DNA of 64,000 bases from Telluria antibiotica (GCF_011682055.1 NZ_JAAQOM010000002.1:310001-374000), one strand, 5' to 3'; shown: positions 20,358-31,551, counted from the first letter of the stretch. Numbers and translations are program-made. Notes: generated from the sequence alone by a model not told the origin.

Positions 20358-21491
20358 GTGCCGCACTTACGCACCCTGCACACATATTCCCCGCTGATCG
20401 TGGCCTGCGCCGCGGCGTGCATCATCGTCCCGCTCGCGGGCTGGCAGTGGCACGGCTGGCTGCCGTCCGCCGCGCTGCTGGCAGGCGGCGCGATCGCCGT
20501 GTGGCGCACGGCCGCGCCGCAGACCACCGCCGCATCGACCCACGACGACTACCTGGCCAGCCGCCGCGCGTTCAGCGCCGACGTCGCCGACGTGTGGACG
20601 TCGCACATCGACGCGTCGCGCGACCAGATGGAAACGGCCGTCGTCACGCTCGTCGGGCGTTTCTCCGGCATCGTCACGCGGCTGGAACAAGCCCTCGCCG
20701 CCTCGGGCGCCGCGCGCCACGGTGGCAACGGCGCCGACATCGTCGACGTGTTCGCCGCGAGCGAGAAGGAATTGCGGTCGCTGCTGGACATGCTGGCCGG
20801 CGCCGCCGTCAGCAAGCAGCAGATGCTGTCCAAGATCGAAGGCCTGCAGGCAGTCACGGCGCACTTGCAGGCGATGGCCGCGGACGTCGCGAGCATCGCC
20901 TGGCAGACGAACCTGCTGGCGCTGAACGCCGCGATCGAGGCGGCCCGCGCGGGCGAGGCCGGGCGCGGATTCGCCGTCGTCGCGAACGAGGTGCGCATGC
21001 TGTCGAACCGTTCGGCCGACGCGGGCAAGCACATCGCGGAACAAGTGGGCCGGATCAGCGCCGCCATCGACACGACGTGCCGCGCGGCCGGCGAATCGAT
21101 GCGCGAGGAAACGCGCGCCGTCGAAGCGTCCGGCCAGATGATCGGCAACGTGCTTGGGTCGCTGCGCGGCGTGACGGATGCCCTCGTGACGTCGTCCGAC
21201 CTGCTGCAGCGCGAGAGCGCCGGCATCCAGGCGGAAGTCGCGGACGCACTCGTCCAACTGCAGTTCCAGGACCGCGTGAGCCAGATCCTGTCGCACGTGC
21301 GCGAGAACATCGCCCGCCTGCCTTCGTGGCTCGACGAGCAGGCGCAGGACGGCCCGGCGCCGCGGCCGCTCGACGCGCGCACGCTGCTCGCGGAACTGGA
21401 AAGCACGTACGCGATGGCGGAAGAGCGCACGCTCCACAAGGATGGCGCGCGGCCCGCCGCACAGCCGGCCGAAGAGATCACATTTTTCTAG
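20358..21491 (+). CDS. Chemoreceptor-type signalling protein without periplasmic sensor
   Basis: 377 residues. Two close N-terminal hydrophobic segments (about 10-28 and 32-48) leave essentially no periplasmic loop; the rest is cytoplasmic and includes a methyl-accepting signalling tip ([18 protein letters not shown] near 190). The C-terminal part ([14 protein letters not shown]) resembles domains of proteins that sit with chemosensory systems. It probably senses a membrane or internal signal. I chose GTG 20358 because GGAG stands 5 nt upstream; an in-frame ATG at 20301 has none. First gene of the chemosensory operon; 8 nt precede cheY. Confidence 0.82.
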   Translation: MPHLRTLHTYSPLIVACAAACIIVPLAGWQWHGWLPSAALLAGGAIAVWRTAAPQTTAASTHDDYLASRRAFSADVADVWTSHIDASRDQMETAVVTLVGRFSGIVTRLEQALAASGAARHGGNGADIVDVFAASEKELRSLLDMLAGAAVSKQQMLSKIEGLQAVTAHLQAMAADVASIAWQTNLLALNAAIEAARAGEAGRGFAVVANEVRMLSNRSADAGKHIAEQVGRISAAIDTTCRAAGESMREETRAVEASGQMIGNVLGSLRGVTDALVTSSDLLQRESAGIQAEVADALVQLQFQDRVSQILSHVRENIARLPSWLDEQAQDGPAPRPLDARTLLAELESTYAMAEERTLHKDGARPAAQPAEEITFF

Positions 21492-21499
21492 GAACACCC

Positions 21500-21868
21500 A
21501 TGGCAAAAACCATCATGGTAGTGGACGACTCCCTGTCGATCCGCCAGGTCGTCGGCATCGCGCTCAAGCAGGCCGGCTATGACGTCATCGAAGGCGTCGA
21601 CGGCAAGGATGCCCTGGCCAAGCTGACCGGGCAGAAGGTCAACCTCATCATCAGCGACGTGAACATGCCGAACATGGACGGCATCTCGTTCGTGCGCGAA
21701 CTGAAGACGCGTCCCGCGTACAAGTTCACGCCCGTGCTGATGCTGACGACGGAATCGCAGGAAGACAAGAAGGAACAGGGCAAGGCCGCCGGCGCGAAAG
21801 CGTGGATGGTCAAGCCGTTCAAGCCCGAGGCCCTGCTGGCGGCCGTGCAGAAGCTGACCCTGTCCTGA
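21500..21868 (+). CDS. cheY: CheY-type response regulator
   Basis: 122 residues, a stand-alone receiver domain: acidic pair D9-D10, phospho-acceptor D53 in SDVNMPNMDG, Thr in LMLTTES and Lys in MVKPF. Phosphorylated by the CheA two genes downstream, it would act on a motor switch or another output. ATG 21500 lies 8 nt after the preceding stop. Confidence 0.93.
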   Translation: MAKTIMVVDDSLSIRQVVGIALKQAGYDVIEGVDGKDALAKLTGQKVNLIISDVNMPNMDGISFVRELKTRPAYKFTPVLMLTTESQEDKKEQGKAAGAKAWMVKPFKPEALLAAVQKLTLS

Positions 21869-21906
21869 TCCCGCCGCCGGCCCTGCCGGCATTACTGGAG
21901 TATCCG

Positions 21907-22206
21907 ATGAATATTGGCGAAACGTGCCAAGGGGCCGTCGCATGCCTGGCGGTCGAGGGCGAGCTGACGATCTACCGCGCCGCGGAACTGAAACCCGTGC
22001 TGCTGGACGCCGTGCGCACGATGGACGCGCCCGCGTTCGACCTGTCCGGCGTGACGGAATTCGACTGCGCCGGCGTGCAGTTGCTGCTCGTGGCCCGGCG
22101 CGACGCCGCGCGACTGGGCAAGACGCTGACCCTGCCGCACGCCGCCCCCGCCGTGCGCGACACGTTCGCGCTGCTCGGCCTCTCGCCCGACGGAGACACC
22201 GCATGA
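21907..22206 (+). CDS. STAS-domain protein of the chemosensory operon
   Basis: 99 residues, a single STAS fold as in anti-sigma-factor antagonists. The position that normally carries the phosphorylatable Ser/Thr (D-S/T-A-G) reads FDCAGVQLL, with Cys. Phosphoswitching in the SpoIIAA manner is therefore unlikely, while a scaffold or binding role remains possible. The start ATG 21907 follows a GGAG site and the stop overlaps the cheA start (ATGA). Confidence 0.85.
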   Translation: MNIGETCQGAVACLAVEGELTIYRAAELKPVLLDAVRTMDAPAFDLSGVTEFDCAGVQLLLVARRDAARLGKTLTLPHAAPAVRDTFALLGLSPDGDTA

Positions 22207-24359
22207 GCTTCGACATCGACCAGGTGACGCACACCTTCATCGCCGAGAGCCGCGAGTTGCTGGAGCAGATGGAAGGCGCGCTGCTCGCCGTCGCGCAGGA
22301 CGGTCCGGAAGCCGTCAACGCGATCTTCCGCGCGGCGCACACGATCAAGGGCTCGGCCGGCATGTTCGGCCTCGATCCCGTCGTCGCATTCACGCACGTG
22401 GCCGAGAGCGTCCTCGACAAGGTGCGCGACGGCGCGATTCCCATCGGCGACGACCTCGTCGCGCTGCTGCTCGCCTGCCGCGACCACATCGGCGCGCTCG
22501 TCGATGCCGTGGAGGGCGGCACCCTGGACGGCAACGCCGCCCTCGCCGACGCGGGCGCGCCGCTGGTCGCCGCGCTGCAGGGCTACCTGGGCAGCACGGC
22601 AGCACCGCCAGCCGATGCTGCGGCAGCCGATGCTGCGCCAGCCGATGCTGCGGCAGCCGATGCGCAGTCGGCCGGCGGCGCCGGCCACTGGCACATCTCG
22701 CTGCGCTTCGGCCGCGACGTGCTGCGCAACGGCATGGACCCGCTGTCGTTCATCCGCTACCTGGGCCAGCTGGGGACCATCACGGGCGTCGCAACGCTCG
22801 CCGACGACCTGCCCGACGCGGACTCGTTCGACCCCGAGTCGTGCTACCTCGGCTTCGAGATCGGCTTCGTCAGCTCCGCCGACAAGGCCACCATCGACGC
22901 CGTGTTCGACTTCGTGCGCGACGACTGCGCCATCCGCATCCTGCCGCCCGAAAGCCGCGTCGCGGAATACCTCGCGTGGCTCGACGAAGCGCCCGCGCAG
23001 CGCGAGCGCCTGGGGCAGATGCTCGTACGCTGCGGCAGCATCACGGCGCACGAGCTGGAGCAGGCGCTGGCCGCGCAGCAAGCAGCCGGTGCGCAAGCGG
23101 CGCCGATCGGCGCAATCCTCGTCGACCAGCGCACGGTGCACGCGCCCGTCGTCGAAGCGGCCCTCGCCAAGCAGCGCCAGGCGCCGGAAGCGCGCCCGCA
23201 GCAGGAAAACCGCTCCGTGCGCGTGGACGCGGACAAGCTGGACCGCCTGATCAACCTCGTGGGAGAGCTGATCATCGCGGGCGCCGGCGCCAACCTCGTG
23301 GCGCGCCGCACGCAGATTCCCGAACTGCTCGAGTGCACATCGACCTTGTCGGGCCTCGTCGAGGAAGTGCGCGACAGCGCGCTGCAGCTGCGCATGGTAA
23401 AGATCGGCGCCACGTTCAACCGCTTCCAGCGCGTCGTGCACGACGTGGCGCGCGAGCTGGGCAAGGACATCCGCCTCGACGTCAGCGGCGAGGACGCGGA
23501 GCTGGACAAGACCGTCGTCGAGAAGATCGGCGACCCGCTCACGCACCTCGTGCGCAACGCCATGGACCACGGCATCGAGCCGGCCGACGTGCGCGCCGCG
23601 CGCGGCAAGCCGGCGCAAGGCTCCGTGACCTTGAACGCCTACCACGACTCCGGCAGCATCGTGATCGAAGTGTCGGACGACGGCGGCGGCCTGAAACGGG
23701 ACCGCATCCTCGCCAAGGCGGTCGAGCGCGGCCTCGTCGAGCCGGGCCGCCAGCTGTCCGACAAGGAAATCTTCAACCTGATCTTCGAACCCGGCTTCTC
23801 GACGGCGGAGCAGGTCACGAACCTGTCCGGCCGCGGGGTCGGCATGGACGTGGTCAAGCGCAACATCGTCGCGCTGCGCGGCAGCGTGGACGTCGCCAGC
23901 ACGGAAGGCGTCGGCACCACCGTGACGGTGCGCCTGCCTCTCACGCTCGCGATCATCAACGGTTTCCAGGTCGGCGTCGGCAAATCCGTGTTCGTGATCC
24001 CGATGGAGATGGTCGAGGAATGCGTCGAGTTCCACGAGCAGCCCGGCCGCGACTGGGTCGACCTGCGCGGCCAACCCCTGCCCTTCGTGCGCCTGCGCGA
24101 GCGCTTCGGCATTGCCGGCGCACCGGCCCGGCGCCGCAGCGTCGTCGTCGTGCGCTACGGCGGCCGCAAGGCGGGCCTCGTCGTCGACACGCTGCTGGGC
24201 GAATTCCAGACCGTCATCAAGCCGCTCGGCAAGGTGTTCGCCGGCGCGCGCTTCCTGTCCGGGTCCTCGATCCTCGGCAACGGCGACGTCGCGCTGATCC
24301 TCGACATGGCGGCGCTGCTGGCCGGCGTCGAATCCGAAAGCCAGGCCGCGGCGGCCTGA
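22203..24359 (+). CDS. cheA: Chemotaxis histidine kinase CheA
   Basis: 718 residues. Domains in order: HPt with H46 in [10 protein letters not shown]; an Ala/Pro/Asp linker (about 136-156) encoded by a 15-nt tandem repeat; a P2-like region; a segment around 260-330 ([20 protein letters not shown], then PIGAIL) resembling the N-terminal domain of type II secretion ATPases; the dimerisation helices; an HATPase domain with NAMDHGIE (N box) and GRGVGMDVV (G box); and a CheW-like C-terminal domain. It phosphorylates CheY and CheB of the same operon. Start overlaps the STAS gene stop. Confidence 0.96.
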   Translation: MSFDIDQVTHTFIAESRELLEQMEGALLAVAQDGPEAVNAIFRAAHTIKGSAGMFGLDPVVAFTHVAESVLDKVRDGAIPIGDDLVALLLACRDHIGALVDAVEGGTLDGNAALADAGAPLVAALQGYLGSTAAPPADAAAADAAPADAAAADAQSAGGAGHWHISLRFGRDVLRNGMDPLSFIRYLGQLGTITGVATLADDLPDADSFDPESCYLGFEIGFVSSADKATIDAVFDFVRDDCAIRILPPESRVAEYLAWLDEAPAQRERLGQMLVRCGSITAHELEQALAAQQAAGAQAAPIGAILVDQRTVHAPVVEAALAKQRQAPEARPQQENRSVRVDADKLDRLINLVGELIIAGAGANLVARRTQIPELLECTSTLSGLVEEVRDSALQLRMVKIGATFNRFQRVVHDVARELGKDIRLDVSGEDAELDKTVVEKIGDPLTHLVRNAMDHGIEPADVRAARGKPAQGSVTLNAYHDSGSIVIEVSDDGGGLKRDRILAKAVERGLVEPGRQLSDKEIFNLIFEPGFSTAEQVTNLSGRGVGMDVVKRNIVALRGSVDVASTEGVGTTVTVRLPLTLAIINGFQVGVGKSVFVIPMEMVEECVEFHEQPGRDWVDLRGQPLPFVRLRERFGIAGAPARRRSVVVVRYGGRKAGLVVDTLLGEFQTVIKPLGKVFAGARFLSGSSILGNGDVALILDMAALLAGVESESQAAAA
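22608..22667 (+). repeat. 15-nt tandem repeat inside cheA
   Basis: Four consecutive copies of a 15-nt unit (S-CAGCCGATGCTGCG, the last one shortened) encode an Ala-Pro-Asp linker after the HPt domain. Such repeats change copy number easily and would alter linker length in 5-residue steps without frameshift. Confidence 0.8.
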
Positions 24360-24397
24360 CGCACCGCTGTTTTACTCATCCGAAGTGGAGAGCCATC

Positions 24398-26038
24398 GTG
24401 CTTAAGAATCTGAAAATCGGTATCCGGCTGGGCCTCGGCTTCGGTGCGGTACTCATGCTGCTGCTCGCGCTTGCGCTGCTGGCCACGAACCGCATGGCCG
24501 CGATGCACCAGGCCACCGCCTACATCACGGCGGACGCCTATCCGAAGGTCGCCATCGCCAAGGACCTGATCCGCGACGTCGTCGACGTGCCGCGCCAGAT
24601 GCGCGGCATGCTGCTGACGAACGACGAGGCGGAAGTCGAACGCTACCGCAAGGTGGTCGAGCAGCTGCGCGGCGACACCAATGCGCGCATCGCCGACCTG
24701 ACGAAGCTCGTCGCCAGCGAGACCGGCAAGAAGCTCCTGAAGCAGATCACCGAGAAGCACGCTGCGCTGGAATCGACGTATGCGACGTTCTACGGCTTCG
24801 TGCGCACCGACCGCCAGCGCGCCATCGACTATGTCGGCAAGGACTACATCCCGCAGAACCGCGCGCTGATCGAGGCCGTGGACGAACTGGCCAGGCACCA
24901 GTCGGAGAAGATGCAGACGGTGGCCGACGAAGCGGCCCGGAACTACGAAGAAACACACCGCCTCCTGCTGGCCATCACGGCCGGCGCCGCGCTGCTCGCC
25001 GTGTGCGTCGCCACCTTGATCACCTTGTCCGTGACCCGCCCGCTGCGCGTGGCCGTCGCCGCGGCCGACCGCCTCGCGGCCGGCGACCTCACGGTGGACA
25101 TCCCCGCCACCGCGCGCGACGAGGCGGGCCAGTTGCTGGCTGCCATGAAGAACATGGTAGCGAAGCTGACGCAGGTCGTCGGCGACGTGAACGGCGGCGC
25201 GCAGTCGCTCGCATCCGCCTCCGAGCAGGTCAGCGCGACGGCGCAGGCGCTGTCGCAGGCCGCCTCGGAACAGGCGTCCGGCGTCGAGGAAACGAGCGCC
25301 TCGCTGGAACAGATGACGGCATCGATCGCGCAGAACACGGAAAACGCCCGCGTCACGGACGGCATGGCCGCGCAGGCCGCGCGCGAAGCGGCCGAAGGCG
25401 GCGACGCCGTCAAGGCGACGGTGGCCGCGATGCGGCGCATCGCCAAGCAGATCGGCATCATCGACGACATCGCGTACCAGACGAATTTGCTGGCGCTGAA
25501 CGCCGCCATCGAAGCGGCCCGCGCCGGGGAACACGGCAAGGGCTTCGCCGTCGTCGCGGCCGAGGTGAGGAAGCTTGCGGAACGCAGCCAGGTGGCGGCG
25601 CAGGAAATCGGCGAAGTGGCGACGAACAGCGTGGAACTGGCGGAGCGCGCGGGCACCCTGCTCGACCGCATGGTGCCGAACATCCGCAAGACGTCCGACC
25701 TCGTGCAGGAAATCACCGCGGCGTCGGAAGAACAGTCGGCCGGCGTCGGCCAGATCAACGCAGCCGTCGGCCAGATGAGCCAGACGACGCAGCAGAACGC
25801 GTCCAGTTCCGAAGAGCTGGCGGCGACGGCCGAGGAGATGAGTTCCCAGGCCGAGCAACTGCAGCAGGCCATGGCCTTCTTCAAGCTGGCCGGCCAGCCC
25901 CGCGCCGGTACGATGGCCGGGCACCGCGCCCCGAAACGGCAGGCGTCGGCGACGACGCTCGCTACGCGCGCGGCCGGCCACGGCGCCCTCGCCTTCGCCA
26001 CCGAGACGGTGGATGACACGAATTTCACCCGGTTTTAA
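24398..26038 (+). CDS. Methyl-accepting chemotaxis protein
   Basis: 546 residues. N-terminal helix (about 10-32), a four-helix-bundle periplasmic domain, second helix (about 190-212), HAMP, and a signalling hairpin with tip [18 protein letters not shown]. The C-terminus NFTRF fits the tether consensus for CheR/CheB (aromatic at position 2, aromatic at 5). Start is GTG 24398 ([15 protein letters not shown]), with GGAG upstream. Cotranscribed with cheA and the next receptor. Confidence 0.93.
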   Translation: MLKNLKIGIRLGLGFGAVLMLLLALALLATNRMAAMHQATAYITADAYPKVAIAKDLIRDVVDVPRQMRGMLLTNDEAEVERYRKVVEQLRGDTNARIADLTKLVASETGKKLLKQITEKHAALESTYATFYGFVRTDRQRAIDYVGKDYIPQNRALIEAVDELARHQSEKMQTVADEAARNYEETHRLLLAITAGAALLAVCVATLITLSVTRPLRVAVAAADRLAAGDLTVDIPATARDEAGQLLAAMKNMVAKLTQVVGDVNGGAQSLASASEQVSATAQALSQAASEQASGVEETSASLEQMTASIAQNTENARVTDGMAAQAAREAAEGGDAVKATVAAMRRIAKQIGIIDDIAYQTNLLALNAAIEAARAGEHGKGFAVVAAEVRKLAERSQVAAQEIGEVATNSVELAERAGTLLDRMVPNIRKTSDLVQEITAASEEQSAGVGQINAAVGQMSQTTQQNASSSEELAATAEEMSSQAEQLQQAMAFFKLAGQPRAGTMAGHRAPKRQASATTLATRAAGHGALAFATETVDDTNFTRF

Positions 26039-26049
26039 AGGAAACCACC

Positions 26050-27990
26050 ATGTTCAATAATGTGAAGATCGGCGTCCGCCTGATCGGCGGCTTCGTGGTC
26101 GTCGCGGCCATCAGCGCCGTCGTCGGCGTCATCGGCATCACCAACGCCAGCAAGATCAACGACATGGCGGACCAGATGTACGTGCGCGAGCTGCAGGGCG
26201 TGTCGTACACGAAGGAAGCCAACATCGACCTGATCTACCAGGCGCGCGCCATCCGCAACTACCTGCTCGCGCAGACGATGCCGTCGGTCGAAGCGGCGCC
26301 CTACCTGGACGCGCTGATGAAGGCGCGCGAACTGATGCGCACGAACCTGGACAAGGCGCGGCCGCTGTTCTACACGGAAGCCGGCAAGCAGAAATTCGCG
26401 ACGCTGGAAGCCGACTACAAGGTCTACCTCGAGGCGCAGGACAAGATCATCGCCATGGCCAAGAAGGAGGAGGCGTCCGGCCAGCTGCACCAGCAGGACC
26501 GCCAGTCCGCCGAATATGCGATGAAGGACGTGCGCGTGATCGTCGACAAGCTCGACGACGCGATGACGGAGCTCACCAACCTCAAGGAAGACAACGCGAA
26601 GACCACGGCGGAAGAGACGTCCGTGCTGTACAAGACGAGCCGCACGTTCATGCTCGCCGCCATCGCGGCGGGCCTCGCGCTCGGCGTCGCGCTCGGCTAT
26701 GCCATCAGCCGCAGCGTCACCCGCCCGCTCGACACGGCCGTGCGGGCTGCCAACAGCCTGGCCGAAGGCGACTTGGCGATCAAGATCGACGCGACGTCGA
26801 CGGACGAGACGGGCCAGTTGCTGCGCTCGATGAAGGACATGATCGCCAAGCTGTCGCAAGTGATCGACGGCCAGAAGCGCGTCGTGGAAGCGGCCAACCG
26901 CGGCAACTTCGACGTGCGTACCGACCTCGCGGGCCTGCAAGGCTTCCAGAAGGAGATGGGCGAAGGCCTGAACCAGCTCGTGGCGACGACGCGCGATTCC
27001 ATCGACGACGTCGTGCGCGTGATGGGCGCCCTGTCCGAGGGCGACCTCACGCGCCGCATCGACAAGCACTATGAAGGCGAATTCGGCAAGCTGAAGGAAT
27101 ACGCGAACGATACCGTCGACAAGCTGGCGCAGGTCGTGTCCGAAGTGAACTGCGCGGCCGACGCCCTCGCCAGCGCGTCGGAAGAAGTGAGCGCCACCGC
27201 GCAGTCGCTGTCGCAGGCGTCCAGCGAACAGGCGGCCGGCGTCGAGGAGACGAGCGCGTCGATCGAGCAGATGACGGCGTCGATCGCGCAGAACACGGAG
27301 AACGCGAAGGTCACCGACGGCATGGCGACCAAGGCCGCGACGGAAGCGGCCGAAGGCGGCGCGGCCGTCAAGGAGACCGTGGCCGCGATGAACCAGATCG
27401 CCAAGAAGATCGGCATCATCGACGACATCGCGTACCAGACCAATCTGCTGGCACTGAACGCCGCCATCGAGGCGGCGCGCGCCGGCGAACACGGCAAGGG
27501 CTTCGCCGTCGTGGCGGCCGAGGTGAGGAAGCTGGCCGAACGGAGCCAGGTCGCGGCGCAGGAAATCGGCGAAGTGGCGACGAACAGCGTGGCGCTCGCC
27601 GGGCAGGCCGGCAAGCTGCTCGACGAGATGGTGCCGAGCATCCGCAAGACGTCCGACCTCGTGCAGGAAATCACGGCCGCGTCGGAGGAACAGTCGTCCG
27701 GCGTCGCCCAGATCAATGCCGCCGTGGGCCAGCTGTCGCAGACCACGCAGCAGAACGCATCCAGTTCCGAAGAGCTGGCGTCCACCGCCGAAGAGATGAG
27801 TTCCCAGGCCGAGCAGCTGCAGCAGTCGATGGCGTTCTTCAAGCTCGACGCCGGACAGCGCATGCAGGACGGCGGGGTCGCCCAGCCGTTCAAGGGCAGC
27901 CCGGCGAAGCGGCGCAGCGCGAAATCGCTCGCGGGACAGGTCCTCGCCGCCGCAGCAGCACCCGATGAGGCCAGCTTCACGCGGTTCTGA
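26050..27990 (+). CDS. Methyl-accepting chemotaxis protein with two HAMP-like segments
   Basis: 646 residues. Helix about 12-32, four-helix periplasmic sensor, helix about 200-218, then HAMP followed by a second HAMP-like unit ([20 protein letters not shown], then [14 protein letters not shown]). The signalling domain is almost identical, at DNA level, to that of the next gene. Ends SFTRF, a probable CheR/CheB tether. The start ATG 26050 is 12 nt after the preceding stop and follows AAAGGA. Confidence 0.94.
   Translation: MFNNVKIGVRLIGGFVVVAAISAVVGVIGITNASKINDMADQMYVRELQGVSYTKEANIDLIYQARAIRNYLLAQTMPSVEAAPYLDALMKARELMRTNLDKARPLFYTEAGKQKFATLEADYKVYLEAQDKIIAMAKKEEASGQLHQQDRQSAEYAMKDVRVIVDKLDDAMTELTNLKEDNAKTTAEETSVLYKTSRTFMLAAIAAGLALGVALGYAISRSVTRPLDTAVRAANSLAEGDLAIKIDATSTDETGQLLRSMKDMIAKLSQVIDGQKRVVEAANRGNFDVRTDLAGLQGFQKEMGEGLNQLVATTRDSIDDVVRVMGALSEGDLTRRIDKHYEGEFGKLKEYANDTVDKLAQVVSEVNCAADALASASEEVSATAQSLSQASSEQAAGVEETSASIEQMTASIAQNTENAKVTDGMATKAATEAAEGGAAVKETVAAMNQIAKKIGIIDDIAYQTNLLALNAAIEAARAGEHGKGFAVVAAEVRKLAERSQVAAQEIGEVATNSVALAGQAGKLLDEMVPSIRKTSDLVQEITAASEEQSSGVAQINAAVGQLSQTTQQNASSSEELASTAEEMSSQAEQLQQSMAFFKLDAGQRMQDGGVAQPFKGSPAKRRSAKSLAGQVLAAAAAPDEASFTRF
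27007..27825 (+). repeat. 819-bp near-identical direct repeat, copy 1
   Basis: Matches 29223-30041 with a constant 2216-nt offset and only scattered substitutions, covering the last HAMP unit and the signalling domain of two neighbouring receptor genes. Confidence 0.9.
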
Positions 27991-28028
27991 TCGGACCATC
28001 GATACACCAAGAGAGATAGAGGAACACC

Positions 28029-30191
28029 ATGACAGTCGTAAAAAGGATGACGCTGCTCGTGCTGGCGGCGCTCGTCGGCATCGTCGCGCTGGCGGCCATC
28101 GGGCGCTACCAGATCGCCCGCGTCTACGACGCCGCGAGCTACGGCACCGTCAATTCCGTGCCCAGCTTCATCGCGCTCGACGAGGCGTTCGAGCACCTGG
28201 CCCTGATGCGGACCCGCGTCTGGCAGCACGTCACGCAGACCGACGCCACCAGGATGGCGGCGATCGACGAGCAGATCGCCCTCCATCGCAGCAAGGTCGA
28301 CGAGGCGCTCAAGAAGTACGAATCCCTGCTGTCCGACGACAAGGACAAGAGCCTGCTCGCGGCCGACCGCGAAGCCTTTACGGCGTATTCGAGGATGGTG
28401 GACGACGCGTTGAAGCTTTCGCGCGCCAACAAGAACGTGGAAGCCCGCGACATGCTCTTCGCGAACGGCCCGGTCGCCGACAAGAACTGGGACGCGTTCC
28501 GCGAGCATCGCGGCTACAACGAGCAACTGGCCAAGCAGGGCGGCGCGACCGCCGTTGCCATCCAGAGTGCGGCGGAACTGACGTCGCTCGCGTTTGCCGT
28601 GGTCACGCTGGCAGCGGTGGGCCTGCTCGGCTTCTTCATCACCCGCAACCTGCTCGCGCAGCTCGGCGGCGAGCCCGCCTACGCCGGCACCGTCATGGCA
28701 CGCATTGCGGGCGGCGACCTGGACGTCGCCATCGACACGAAGGCAGGCGACACCGGCAGCATGCTCTTCGCCGTCAAGAGCATGGTGGCCAAGCTGCAGC
28801 AAGTGATCGAGGGGCAGCGCGCCGTCGTGGAAGCGGCGAACCGCGGCGATTTCGAAGTACGCGTCGACCTGGCCGGCTTGCAGGGCTTCCAGAAAGAGAT
28901 GGGCGAAGGCCTGAACCGGCTGGTGACGACCACCGGCGCGACCATCGGCGACGTCGTGCGCGTGATGGGCGCCGTGTCGCAAGGCGATCTGTCGAAGCAG
29001 ATCGACAAGGCGTACCAGGGTGCGTTCGGCGAGCTGAAGGAATACACGAACAACACGGTGGCCAAGCTCGGCCAGGTCATCGACGGCCAGCGCCGCGTGG
29101 TGCAGGCGGCGAACCGGGGCGACTTCGGCGAGCGCGTCGAGCTGGCCGGCCTGCAGGGCTTCCAGAAAGAGATGGGCGATGGCCTGAACCAGCTCGTCGC
29201 GACCATCGACGCCGCCATCGAGGACGTCGTGCGCGTGATGGGCGCCCTGTCCGAGGGCGACCTCACGCGCCGCATCGACAAGCACTATGAAGGCGAATTC
29301 GCGAAGCTGAAGGAATACGCGAACGATACCGTCGCCAAGCTGGCGCAGGTCGTGTCCGAAGTGAACTGCGCGGCCGACGCCCTCGCCAGCGCGTCGGAAG
29401 AAGTGAGCGCCACCGCGCAGTCGCTGTCGCAGGCGTCCAGCGAACAGGCGGCCGGCGTCGAGGAGACGAGCGCGTCGATCGAGCAGATGACGGCGTCGAT
29501 CGCGCAGAACACGGAGAACGCGAAGGTCACGGACGGCATGGCGACCAAGGCCGCGACGGAAGCGGCCGAAGGCGGTGCCGCCGTCAAGGAGACCGTGGCC
29601 GCGATGAACCAGATCGCCAAGAAGATCGGCATCATCGACGACATCGCGTACCAGACCAATCTGCTGGCACTGAACGCCGCCATCGAGGCGGCACGTGCCG
29701 GCGAACACGGCAAGGGCTTCGCCGTCGTCGCGGCCGAAGTGAGGAAGCTGGCCGAACGGAGCCAGGTCGCGGCGCAGGAGATCGGCGAAGTGGCGACGAA
29801 CAGCGTGGCGCTCGCCGAGCAGGCCGGCAGGCTGCTCGACGAGATGGTGCCGAGCATCCGCAAGACGTCCGACCTCGTGCAGGAAATCACGGCCGCGTCG
29901 GAGGAACAGTCGTCCGGCGTCGCCCAGATCAATGCCGCCGTGGGCCAGCTGTCGCAGACCACGCAGCAGAACGCATCCAGTTCCGAAGAGCTGGCGTCCA
30001 CCGCCGAGGAGATGAGTTCCCAGGCCGAGCAGCTGCAGCAGGCGATGTCGTTCTTCACGCTCGCGGGCGACGCGCGCGGCGCGGCCGCGCGCCCTCGCGC
30101 GCCGCGCACGCCCAAGCGCAGCACGCTGCGCCTGGCCGGTGCCGCCGCCGCGCAGGCCGAGCCGGACGAAGCGAACTTTACGCACTTTTGA
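28029..30191 (+). CDS. Methyl-accepting chemotaxis protein with a poly-HAMP array
   Basis: 720 residues. Helix about 7-27, four-helix periplasmic sensor (about 30-180), helix about 188-208, then a long array: the unit G(Q)xxVVxAANRGDF...[16 protein letters not shown]...RVMGAxSxGDL occurs twice, giving four to five HAMP-like repeats before the signalling tip [18 protein letters not shown]. Poly-HAMP chains transmit conformational signals over distance. Ends NFTHF, a probable CheR/CheB tether. GAGGAAC stands before ATG 28029. Confidence 0.94.
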   Translation: MTVVKRMTLLVLAALVGIVALAAIGRYQIARVYDAASYGTVNSVPSFIALDEAFEHLALMRTRVWQHVTQTDATRMAAIDEQIALHRSKVDEALKKYESLLSDDKDKSLLAADREAFTAYSRMVDDALKLSRANKNVEARDMLFANGPVADKNWDAFREHRGYNEQLAKQGGATAVAIQSAAELTSLAFAVVTLAAVGLLGFFITRNLLAQLGGEPAYAGTVMARIAGGDLDVAIDTKAGDTGSMLFAVKSMVAKLQQVIEGQRAVVEAANRGDFEVRVDLAGLQGFQKEMGEGLNRLVTTTGATIGDVVRVMGAVSQGDLSKQIDKAYQGAFGELKEYTNNTVAKLGQVIDGQRRVVQAANRGDFGERVELAGLQGFQKEMGDGLNQLVATIDAAIEDVVRVMGALSEGDLTRRIDKHYEGEFAKLKEYANDTVAKLAQVVSEVNCAADALASASEEVSATAQSLSQASSEQAAGVEETSASIEQMTASIAQNTENAKVTDGMATKAATEAAEGGAAVKETVAAMNQIAKKIGIIDDIAYQTNLLALNAAIEAARAGEHGKGFAVVAAEVRKLAERSQVAAQEIGEVATNSVALAEQAGRLLDEMVPSIRKTSDLVQEITAASEEQSSGVAQINAAVGQLSQTTQQNASSSEELASTAEEMSSQAEQLQQAMSFFTLAGDARGAAARPRAPRTPKRSTLRLAGAAAAQAEPDEANFTHF
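29223..30041 (+). repeat. 819-bp near-identical direct repeat, copy 2
   Basis: Second copy of the segment at 27007-27825; recombination between the copies would delete or convert about 2.2 kb and create a chimeric receptor. Confidence 0.9.
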
Positions 30192-30206
30192 TCGCATGGT
30201 GAACGA

Positions 30207-30722
30207 ATGAAGCACACGAACCAAGACACGAGCGCGGCGGCCGCCAGCCAGGCCGCGCAATACCTGACCTTCATGCTCGGCGGAGAAGCCTTCGGCATCG
30301 GCATCATGGCCGTGAAGGAGATCATCGAATTTGCCGGCATCACGGAGGTGCCGATGATGCCGGAATCGATCCGCGGCGTGATCAACCTGCGCGGCGCCGT
30401 CGTGCCCGTGATGGACCTCGCCGCGCGCTTCGGCCGCGCGCAGACGGTGCCCGGCAAGCGCACCTGCATCGTCATCGTCGAGCTGGAAGCGGACGGCCAG
30501 CGCCAGCTGACGGGTGTCGTCGTCGACGCCGTCAGCGCCGTGCTGGACATCCCCGCGTCCGACATCGAACCTGCGCCGTCGTTCGGCACGCGCATCCGCG
30601 GCGACTTCATCGCCGGCATGGGCAAGGTGAACGGCAAGTTCGTCATCCTGCTCGACGCCGACACGGTACTGGCGCTCGACGGCCTGCCCGACCTGGCGCC
30701 CGCCGACGCCGCGCTGGCCTGA
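30207..30722 (+). CDS. cheW: Chemotaxis coupling protein CheW
   Basis: 171 residues, one CheW domain (about 15-160): YLTFMLGGEAFGIGIMAVKEI opens the first barrel, RGVINLRGAVVPVMDL is the receptor/kinase-binding signature and GVVVDAVSAVLDI follows. It links the receptors to CheA at the membrane. It lies 15 nt after the last receptor gene and 7 nt before cheR. Confidence 0.95.
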   Translation: MKHTNQDTSAAAASQAAQYLTFMLGGEAFGIGIMAVKEIIEFAGITEVPMMPESIRGVINLRGAVVPVMDLAARFGRAQTVPGKRTCIVIVELEADGQRQLTGVVVDAVSAVLDIPASDIEPAPSFGTRIRGDFIAGMGKVNGKFVILLDADTVLALDGLPDLAPADAALA

Positions 30723-30729
30723 AGCGCCC

Positions 30730-31551
30730 ATGCAGCCCGTTGCGATCAGCCAGGGCGAGTTCGCACGCTTCGCGCGCTTCATCTTCGACATCGCCGGCAT
30801 CTCGATGTCCGATTCGAAGAAGGCGCTCGTCAGCGGCCGCCTCGCGAAGCGCGTCCAGCACTTCGGCCTGCCCTCGTACGACGCCTACTTCCGCCTGCTG
30901 ACGGACGGCGCGCACAAGGACGAGGTGCAGGTCGCCGTCGACCTGCTGACGACGAACGAGACCTATTTCTTCCGCGAGGCGCGCCACTTCGAACTGTTGC
31001 GCGAGGCGGCGGACGCGGCGCGGCGCAGCGCGAAGGCGGGCACGCCGTTCCGCGTATGGAGCGCGGCCTGCTCGTCCGGCGAGGAACCGTACAGCATCGC
31101 GATGGTGCTGGACGACGTGCTGGGGACGGCGCCGTGGGAGATCGTGGCGTCCGACATCAGCACGCGCGTGCTGCAGCGCGCCCGCGCGGCCCACTACCCG
31201 ATGGAACGGGCGACCCACGTTCCGCAGGATTACCTGCGCCGCTACTGCCTCAAGGGCGTGCGCGACCAGCAGGGCACGCTGCTCGTCGACCGCGCCCTGC
31301 GTGCGCGCGTGCAGTTCCGCCAGGTGAACCTGAACACGCCGCTGCCCGGCGACCTCGGCACGTTCGACGTCGTCTTCCTGCGCAACGTGATGATCTACTT
31401 TAACGGCGACACCAAGCGCCAGGTCGTCACGCGCGTGGCGGGCCGCATGAAGCCGGGGACGCACCTGTTCATCGGCCACTCCGAGAGCCTGCAGGAACTC
31501 GGTGACGTGCTGCGCCCCGTGATCCCTTCCGTGTACCGCAAACCCGCATGA
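30730..31551 (+). CDS. cheR: Chemoreceptor methyltransferase CheR
   Basis: 273 residues. The N-terminal helical domain ([25 protein letters not shown] near 76) is followed by the SAM-binding domain with [17 protein letters not shown] (near 117), DIS (near 141) and RNVMIYF (near 220). It methylates receptor glutamates with S-adenosylmethionine; the receptors' xFxxF tails are the likely docking points. The stop overlaps the cheB start (ATGA). Confidence 0.96.
   Translation: MQPVAISQGEFARFARFIFDIAGISMSDSKKALVSGRLAKRVQHFGLPSYDAYFRLLTDGAHKDEVQVAVDLLTTNETYFFREARHFELLREAADAARRSAKAGTPFRVWSAACSSGEEPYSIAMVLDDVLGTAPWEIVASDISTRVLQRARAAHYPMERATHVPQDYLRRYCLKGVRDQQGTLLVDRALRARVQFRQVNLNTPLPGDLGTFDVVFLRNVMIYFNGDTKRQVVTRVAGRMKPGTHLFIGHSESLQELGDVLRPVIPSVYRKPA

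Noticed and set aside
27069..30800. Very long minus-strand open frames opposite the chemoreceptor genes (also opposite 14.2-16.0, 16.2-18.0, 48.1-53.0 and 57.2-60.2 kb)
   Set aside because: They arise because the GC-rich third codon positions suppress stops on the other strand; the products are low-complexity and the plus-strand genes have clear domains.
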